A stretch of DNA of 10,494 nucleotides from G963674505 sp964575975 (GTDB taxonomy: Bacteria > Desulfobacterota > Desulfobacteria > Desulfobacterales > SKZT01), in contig CAZNTU010000196.1 in the NCBI GenBank assembly GCA_964575975.1, positions 1 to 10,494 of the forward strand, given 5' to 3'. Below the pieces are notes generated by a model, which had not been told where the DNA came from, searched no databases, and saw only the letters and a list, made by a program, of their open reading frames with translations. The translations under genes and the position numbers were made by a program. Position 1 is the stretch's first letter. The number at the start of each line of letters is the position of its first letter. Of the stretch, positions 6,200-10,494 are shown piece after piece.

Positions 6200-6886
6200 T
6201 CATCTCCTTTCCAATATCTTTTTACATTCAATGCAGAAAACGGGGTCGGCCGGCGGGCGGCCGTTCTCCCCTCTTTCAGCCCGGCGCGGAATTCGCGCCG
6301 GGTCCGTACGCGGGACGATCTCCAGTCCGTGGCCCAGGGGTTTGGGATTCGTCCACTTGCCGACCGTCACGTACGATTTGGCGAAGGCCTGGTACTTAAC
6401 GGACATGAGGACCTTTTCAATGTCGTCCAGTTCGTCTTTCGGCTTCAATTGCATCCGCGTTCTACCGCTCTTGTCGATGTACTGGGTGAAAAAAGTCGGC
6501 CTGGAAACGGCGGCGAGCTGGTAGACGCCCTCGGCGCTTTCTTTCTTCATGGCGATTTTCTGGGCGGCCAAGTCGGCGACGAACAGATCGAAATTGGCGG
6601 TTTCCAATTTCGGCTTGCTGATCTTGGCTTCCGGTTTGAGCAAATCGGTTTTCTTCAATGTCGGATCGAGCAGTTCGAATTGCTCGACCGCGATGCTGCC
6701 GTTTGGCGAGGTGAGAATATCGTCCATGGGCAGCGCGTGCCCCCACCCCAACGAGACCATTGCGTGACGGGAATGGTGGGCTCGCGATTCGAACGAGTTG
6801 ATCCAGATGGAGTGGGCGTGGGCGAAAGAGACCGCGAAGCCTGCCGATACGATGACTGCAACCCAAAAAATACAGATCTTCTTCAT
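6200..6886 (-). CDS. DUF4198 periplasmic protein, C-terminally truncated
   Basis: A 228-residue secreted protein. The signal peptide (residues 1-24, ending AHA) leaves a mature chain beginning His25 (HSIWIN). His-rich positions follow (His37, 38, 41, 50), with GWGHALPMDD (~48-56) as the recognisable DUF4198 signature. The family is related to periplasmic NikM-like domains and is usually linked to metal, especially nickel or cobalt, uptake; a metal role here is inference. Homology runs through KPLGHGLEIVPRTD (to Asp195). The last 33 residues are Arg/Pro-rich and family-unlike, ending at a TGA between the SD and start codon of the methyltransferase. Members are usually ~250-280 residues, so a C-terminal beta domain seems lost. 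The change falls at the inverted repeat 6280-6302. The ATG at 6886 follows AAAGGAG. The gene starts 18 bases after the receptor stop. It may be a pseudogene. Confidence 0.75.
   Translation of the reverse strand: MKKICIFWVAVIVSAGFAVSFAHAHSIWINSFESRAHHSRHAMVSLGWGHALPMDDILTSPNGSIAVEQFELLDPTLKKTDLLKPEAKISKPKLETANFDLFVADLAAQKIAMKKESAEGVYQLAAVSRPTFFTQYIDKSGRTRMQLKPKDELDDIEKVLMSVKYQAFAKSYVTVGKWTNPKPLGHGLEIVPRTDPARIPRRAERGENGRPPADPVFCIECKKILERR
6280..6302. repeat. GC-rich perfect inverted repeat inside the DUF4198 gene
   Basis: CCCGGCGCG (6280-6288) and CGCGCCGGG (6294-6302) are perfect 9 bp arms around GAATT. The element starts exactly where the DUF4198 reading frame stops resembling its family (Asp195 codon, 6302-6304). 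One base lost here would switch the frame to a peptide reading REFRAG, which fits the family somewhat better. It could be a deletion junction, a frameshift hotspot or a sequencing-error site. Confidence 0.6.
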
Positions 6887-6904
6887 TTGATACTCCTTTC
6901 CTGC

Positions 6905-9127
6905 TTATCCTGTTAATTTTTTCGCAATGTCGAGTTCCATGGGCATCATGGGCGTCTCGACGACCATGCTTTCCACGGAGGAAAAGCCAACGCTTTTCAT
7001 CGCTTCGGCGACTTCGCCGCTGTCGAACATCAAATCCTGCCCCGAGAGCATCCATGCCATGCATCCCATGATATAAGGCTCCGGCCATGTGCGCTCGCGG
7101 GTAAGACCGTCCGCCAGGCTAACGAACACGCCGTAAGAGTCGTATTCCTCGTCGAAAATGTTCTTGCCGTACAGGTAAACGTCGAAATGCTCGGTCTCGT
7201 ATCCGATCTTGGCGTTGACGATCTCGTACGCGTCCCGTTTGTAGTTGTTGGCCCGGTCCAGATACATCTCGCCGTTGCCGATCAGATCGGCCCTGGCGTA
7301 CAAGCCGTCTTCGAAACGGTACTGGGCGCCGACGTTGAATGTGTAAACCGGCGCGTAGGGGTTTTTGTTGCCCGAGTAATCGCCAAGGGCGTCCTCGAAG
7401 TCGTCGAACTCGAGATCGGTGTAGCCGAAGCCGGCCATTACGCTAAGTCCGGCGGTAACGTTGGCCGTCATTTCCAACTCGAATCCCTTTCCTGTCGCTT
7501 CGGCCGCGTTCGTCAAGTAGGACTCCATGGGCGTGACGGCCTCGGTCACCTGCATGTCGGCGAGTTTCATCAGAAAAACACTGCCGTTGAGCATCAGCCG
7601 ATTGTTCCAGAACAGGTTTTTCGTTCCGATTTTGTAGGACCACAACTTCTCCTCGTCGTAGGAGTTGTATTGCGGATCAAAGGCGAACGTATTGAATCCT
7701 CCCGAGCGGTAGCCCTTGGAAACGCTCGCGTAGGTCATCGTGGACGGCGTCCAGTCGTATTCCAGCGCCAATTTGGGGGAAAGCTCGTTCCATGAATCGT
7801 CGATGGTTGTGCCGAGGTTGTGGTTCTCGAACTCCTGCTCCTGGATCTCGTAGCGCAGGCCGCCGATGATACGAAGACGGTCGATGGGCGCATAGCTGAT
7901 CTGGCCGAAGGCGGCATAGGCGTCGCCGTTGAAATCGCGACGCGTCGCGGATGCCATGGCTGGGAAATCGGAATCCGTGACGAAGTCGAATTCGTTATTG
8001 TCATGATCGTAGTACAAGCCCGCAATCCATTTTACGTTTCCGGTGGAAGAATCCAAACGAAGTTCCTGGGACACCTTGGTGTAGGTGTTGTCCTTGTCCG
8101 AATGCATCAGCGTCATCGGGCTGAAGTCCCAGTCGCCGGCCATTTCGTCGTCGAAGACCCTCCGGGCGGTGATGGAGGTCAGCTTCAGCGAATCGCCGAA
8201 ATCGTATTTTATCTTCAGCGCCTGGGTATCCGTGCGGGCATCGTTGCCGCCCTGGAAGTTGGAAGCCACCTGGCGGTCGGCGAAGCCGGAAAGCCCGTAG
8301 GCGGCGGCGCCGAATTCGGTCAAGCTCATGGCGACCGCATCGTCGTCGTATTGGAGTATCGAAGCAATGAGCGAAACATCCAATCGGTCCGAAGGCGTCC
8401 AGCGCAGATGCGCCCGGCCGAACCAATGTTCTCTGTCGTCGTTCGTATCGCCCGTGAACGTGTTCTCCATAAATCCGTCTTTTTGGTAGAATTTCCCGGC
8501 AACGCCGATGAAGAGTTTGTCGGTTTGAATAGGTCCGCTGAGGTTCAAGGTATAGGCCTGTTTCCAGCCGTTTCCGGTTTCGTACGACAGCAACTTGCCC
8601 GCATCGACGGAAAGCTTGGCCCGGAAATCGTTATCCGGCTGCCGGGTGACGATATTGATGGCGCCGGCTTCCGTGTTTTTGCCGTAGAGCGTCCCCTGCG
8701 GTCCCCGAAGCACTTCGATCCGTTCGATATCCAGGATGGTATCCTCGAAGCCGGTGGCGGACAACACCGGCACTCCATCGACGAAAAGACCTGCGGAAAC
8801 GGTAAGCGTAGTGGCGTTCGCGTAGATTCCCCGCATGATCGACGCGTTCATGCCGGACGCCCCCTCGTTGTTCATTGTGAAGTTGGGGACGAAATTGGAA
8901 AGCTCTCCGATGGATTCGATCTTTAGATCCTCGATCTCCGTTTCGCTCATGACCGTGAGGCTCATAGGTACTTCCTGAACGTTCTCCTCCATTTTGTTGG
9001 CGGTCACGGTAACGGTCTCGATTTCGACCGTTTTTTCGTTTTCCGCGTTCCCGCACCACGAAACCGACGGGGCCGGAAAAATGCAGGCGGCAGTCCACAT
9101 CAAAACCAACACCAGCTTCCAGTTCAT
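6905..9127 (-). CDS. TonB-dependent outer-membrane receptor with a methyltransferase-derived C-terminal tail
   Basis: A 740-residue protein starting at the ATG at 9127, chosen because AAGGAG lies 6 bases upstream and a signal peptide (~1-25) follows at once; an ATG at 9169 lacks both. A TonB-box-like ETVTVTA (37-43) precedes the plug domain, with VPMSLTV, FVDGVPV and IEVLRGPQGTLYGKNTEAGA (~137-156). These are typical of receptors for siderophores and other metal complexes. The barrel runs from ~165 to ~681 with the usual YASVSKGYRSGGFN and late YLYGKNIFDEEY motifs. Normally a final strand of about eight residues ending in Phe or Trp would follow RTW. Here it is replaced by a 56-residue tail (~685-740) homologous to the methyltransferase C-terminus (QDLMFDSGEVAEAM versus KDLFFDQGEIAESM). 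Loss of the last strand should impair BAM-dependent assembly. The frame is otherwise intact. The substrate is unknown; the context suggests a metal ligand. Confidence 0.9.
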   Translation of the reverse strand: MNWKLVLVLMWTAACIFPAPSVSWCGNAENEKTVEIETVTVTANKMEENVQEVPMSLTVMSETEIEDLKIESIGELSNFVPNFTMNNEGASGMNASIMRGIYANATTLTVSAGLFVDGVPVLSATGFEDTILDIERIEVLRGPQGTLYGKNTEAGAINIVTRQPDNDFRAKLSVDAGKLLSYETGNGWKQAYTLNLSGPIQTDKLFIGVAGKFYQKDGFMENTFTGDTNDDREHWFGRAHLRWTPSDRLDVSLIASILQYDDDAVAMSLTEFGAAAYGLSGFADRQVASNFQGGNDARTDTQALKIKYDFGDSLKLTSITARRVFDDEMAGDWDFSPMTLMHSDKDNTYTKVSQELRLDSSTGNVKWIAGLYYDHDNNEFDFVTDSDFPAMASATRRDFNGDAYAAFGQISYAPIDRLRIIGGLRYEIQEQEFENHNLGTTIDDSWNELSPKLALEYDWTPSTMTYASVSKGYRSGGFNTFAFDPQYNSYDEEKLWSYKIGTKNLFWNNRLMLNGSVFLMKLADMQVTEAVTPMESYLTNAAEATGKGFELEMTANVTAGLSVMAGFGYTDLEFDDFEDALGDYSGNKNPYAPVYTFNVGAQYRFEDGLYARADLIGNGEMYLDRANNYKRDAYEIVNAKIGYETEHFDVYLYGKNIFDEEYDSYGVFVSLADGLTRERTWPEPYIMGCMAWMLSGQDLMFDSGEVAEAMKSVGFSSVESMVVETPMMPMELDIAKKLTG
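6908..7087 (-). other. Gene-fusion segment: methyltransferase tail joined to the receptor barrel
   Basis: The receptor sequence is recognisable up to TRERTW (Trp codon 7087-7085). The fused tail, beginning PEPYIMG, extends to the stop. Over the 41 ungapped residues from QDL to AKK, 22 are identical to the tail of the methyltransferase encoded at 5179-6198. The two differ at many positions, so the tail comes from a second, diverged methyltransferase copy rather than from a recent duplication of the intact one. Confidence 0.8.
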
Positions 9128-9176
9128 TTTTTTCTCCTTAGTTGTTCGAATTTCAATCGACAGGTCCATTCCGCGA

Positions 9177-10494
9177 TCAGGGTTTTTCGGACGCCATGTT
9201 GTCCTTGGGTTCTCGTTCGTAGGCCTGCCAGTCGTCCAGCACGAGCGCGCAAGCGGAGAAAGATGGTGTCTCGCAGTCCCAGAGGAGACGGCCGTTTTGG
9301 ACCCCGACGCTGCACGGGGCCGGCCGGGCGTTCAGTGGCTCCCAGCCGCCGTTGCGCCATTGCCAGCGCTCTCCGGCCGGGTTGCCGTCGCGGACACGGA
9401 GATCGACGGCATTGGGAGGGCCGAGACAGCTCGCGGCGGCGCTGCCGCCGAGCATGGCCGATAGAGAACCGTCGATGTCGCCGATGCTTCTTACGGATGC
9501 CAATAATGTACGCAGGTCCTCGGGGTTCAGCCGGGACGCCCAGCTCACGGCTGCCAGGGGCGCATAGTCGGCCGCCCACTCGTCGCGCGTTGCTATCGCC
9601 AACGGGCCGACCGGGGTTTCGGCCCCGGCCAGGGCCTCCGTGGTTCGCTGGGCGCCGCGAGACAGCAGGGCGAGCAGAGCCTCCGCTCCGTCCGTTTCGG
9701 CGACGCAAAGGAGTCCGATCGCCCCGGGCAGGCCTTCGCCTAGCCAAAGGCTGCCCTCGCCTTCCCGCAGGTCGGCGGCGTCGCATACCGACCGCCTGGC
9801 CAGCGCGGCGGCGATGTCGGCGCGTCTGGCCAGACGTCCCGTGCCTTTGTCGGCGACATCCCAGTGGGGTTCTTCGGCGAGCAGCATCAGGTTCCCGGCC
9901 ACGGCCGCGTCGCCGCTTCCCGGCGGCAGACCGCGCGGCCATTGGGCGACGGCGGAGACGTCCGGCGCGGCGCCCAGGCGACGGACGACGCAGGTGCGCA
10001 TCGCCGACAGGTCTTCGGCGACGGCCTTGGCGTCGTTGTCGCGGCTTTCGTCGTGAATTAGGGCGATGCCGTCCACATGGGTCTCGCGGGCATCCAGGGC
10101 GACCAGCGCGGCAAAATCGAGCAGCCCGTCGAGTTGACCGACGCACGCGTCGGCCTCGCACCCCGCGACCTCGACTTTCCAGCGCCACCGGCCGGCCGGT
10201 GCGGCGGCGGCGTTCGCCAGGCCTGCCCGGTAGGCCGGCAGCGCGAATTCCGCAGGCAGGCCCAGGCGGACGCGATCCGCCGGCGTCCTGACCACGCGCT
10301 CGGCGTCCAGGCCAAGACGCGGCATGACGTCCTTGGCGCGCAGCCAGTAGGAATCGCCGACCAGCCAGGAGGGTTGCGCCAAGGACTCGTGGTCCCCGGC
10401 GTGCCATCCGGAGGCGGGGAGGCGCCAGGCGATATCGACGGCGCAACCCTTGTCCCGGCAGTCGGCGAGCGGAATCGACAGATGATCGTCGTCC
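9177..10494 (-). CDS. Unrecognised GC-rich, Cys/Trp-rich protein, 5' end outside the window
   Basis: The frame is open from the right edge (first full codon 10493-10491) to TGA at 9177-9179, giving at least 438 residues; the true start lies outside. I do not recognise a family. Visible features are 11 cysteines, several as spaced pairs (DCRDKGC, GCEADAC). There are many tryptophans (RWRW, RWQWRNGGW, SYW), a mid-section with helix-like Ala/Leu-rich stretches, and no clear membrane segment. The Cys pairs and Trp-rich strands would suit an extracytoplasmic protein with disulfides, which is inference. I chose this frame over the overlapping Arg-rich one in the same direction because its composition is balanced. 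It is more GC-rich than the receptor gene, whose ATG lies 49 bases after the stop, so the two may be co-transcribed and the product could assist the uptake system. Confidence 0.7.
   Translation of the reverse strand, partial: DDDHLSIPLADCRDKGCAVDIAWRLPASGWHAGDHESLAQPSWLVGDSYWLRAKDVMPRLGLDAERVVRTPADRVRLGLPAEFALPAYRAGLANAAAAPAGRWRWKVEVAGCEADACVGQLDGLLDFAALVALDARETHVDGIALIHDESRDNDAKAVAEDLSAMRTCVVRRLGAAPDVSAVAQWPRGLPPGSGDAAVAGNLMLLAEEPHWDVADKGTGRLARRADIAAALARRSVCDAADLREGEGSLWLGEGLPGAIGLLCVAETDGAEALLALLSRGAQRTTEALAGAETPVGPLAIATRDEWAADYAPLAAVSWASRLNPEDLRTLLASVRSIGDIDGSLSAMLGGSAAASCLGPPNAVDLRVRDGNPAGERWQWRNGGWEPLNARPAPCSVGVQNGRLLWDCETPSFSACALVLDDWQAYEREPKDNMASEKP

Noticed and set aside
6199..6231. 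Upstream extension of the methyltransferase start into the DUF4198 gene
   Set aside because: The ATG at 6198 has an SD at good spacing, and the extra residues (VKRYWKGDE) are just the translated SD region.
9124..10446. Alternative minus-strand frame overlapping the unrecognised right-edge gene
   Set aside because: Extremely Arg-rich product typical of an out-of-frame GC-rich reading, and it overlaps the start of the receptor gene.

Overview
The window is high-GC bacterial DNA with Gram-negative envelope genes: a TonB-dependent receptor, a second outer-membrane beta-barrel ending in Phe, a LolA-like periplasmic protein and an RND permease. Gene content, Shine-Dalgarno (SD) style and an intergenic 'CGCAGAG' repeat fit a Desulfobacterota-like (former Deltaproteobacteria) organism. 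That placement is inference, not proof.

Layout. (1) At the left edge, on +, lies the last ~40 codons of a type II thioesterase-like protein, which suggests that a non-ribosomal peptide or polyketide cluster ends just outside the window. A strong rho-independent terminator follows it. (2) About 345-4825, on -, is a tightly packed three-gene operon: a LolA-like outer-membrane lipoprotein-sorting protein, a DUF1302-like outer-membrane barrel, and an MMPL/RND permease. The genes overlap or are spaced for translational coupling, and a putative terminator abuts the permease stop codon. Together they look like an inner-membrane pump, periplasmic carrier and outer-membrane partner for a lipid or other hydrophobic cargo. 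(3) A ~350 bp intergenic stretch (4826-5178) holds a dispersed CGCAGAG-type repeat and small repeats that may regulate operon 2. (4) About 5179-9127, on -, is a second operon: TonB-dependent receptor, DUF4198 periplasmic protein, and SAM-dependent methyltransferase of the Methyltransf_2 type. This combination suggests uptake of a metal complex or small ligand. (5) From 9177 to the right edge is the 3' part of a large GC-rich gene, rich in Cys and Trp, that I do not recognise.

The most interesting feature is in operon 4, which appears rearranged. The receptor does not end in the usual terminal beta-strand with an aromatic residue. After about residue 681 it runs in frame into a 56-residue tail clearly homologous to the C-terminus of the methyltransferase encoded two genes downstream (22 of 41 identical residues by eye). 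The DUF4198 protein also loses its expected C-terminal part, exactly at a GC-rich inverted repeat, and then reads to the start of the methyltransferase. This points to deletion or recombination between duplicated receptor/DUF4198/methyltransferase cassettes, leaving a chimeric, possibly non-functional or repurposed receptor.

No tRNA, rRNA, CRISPR array, transposase or phage gene was seen.
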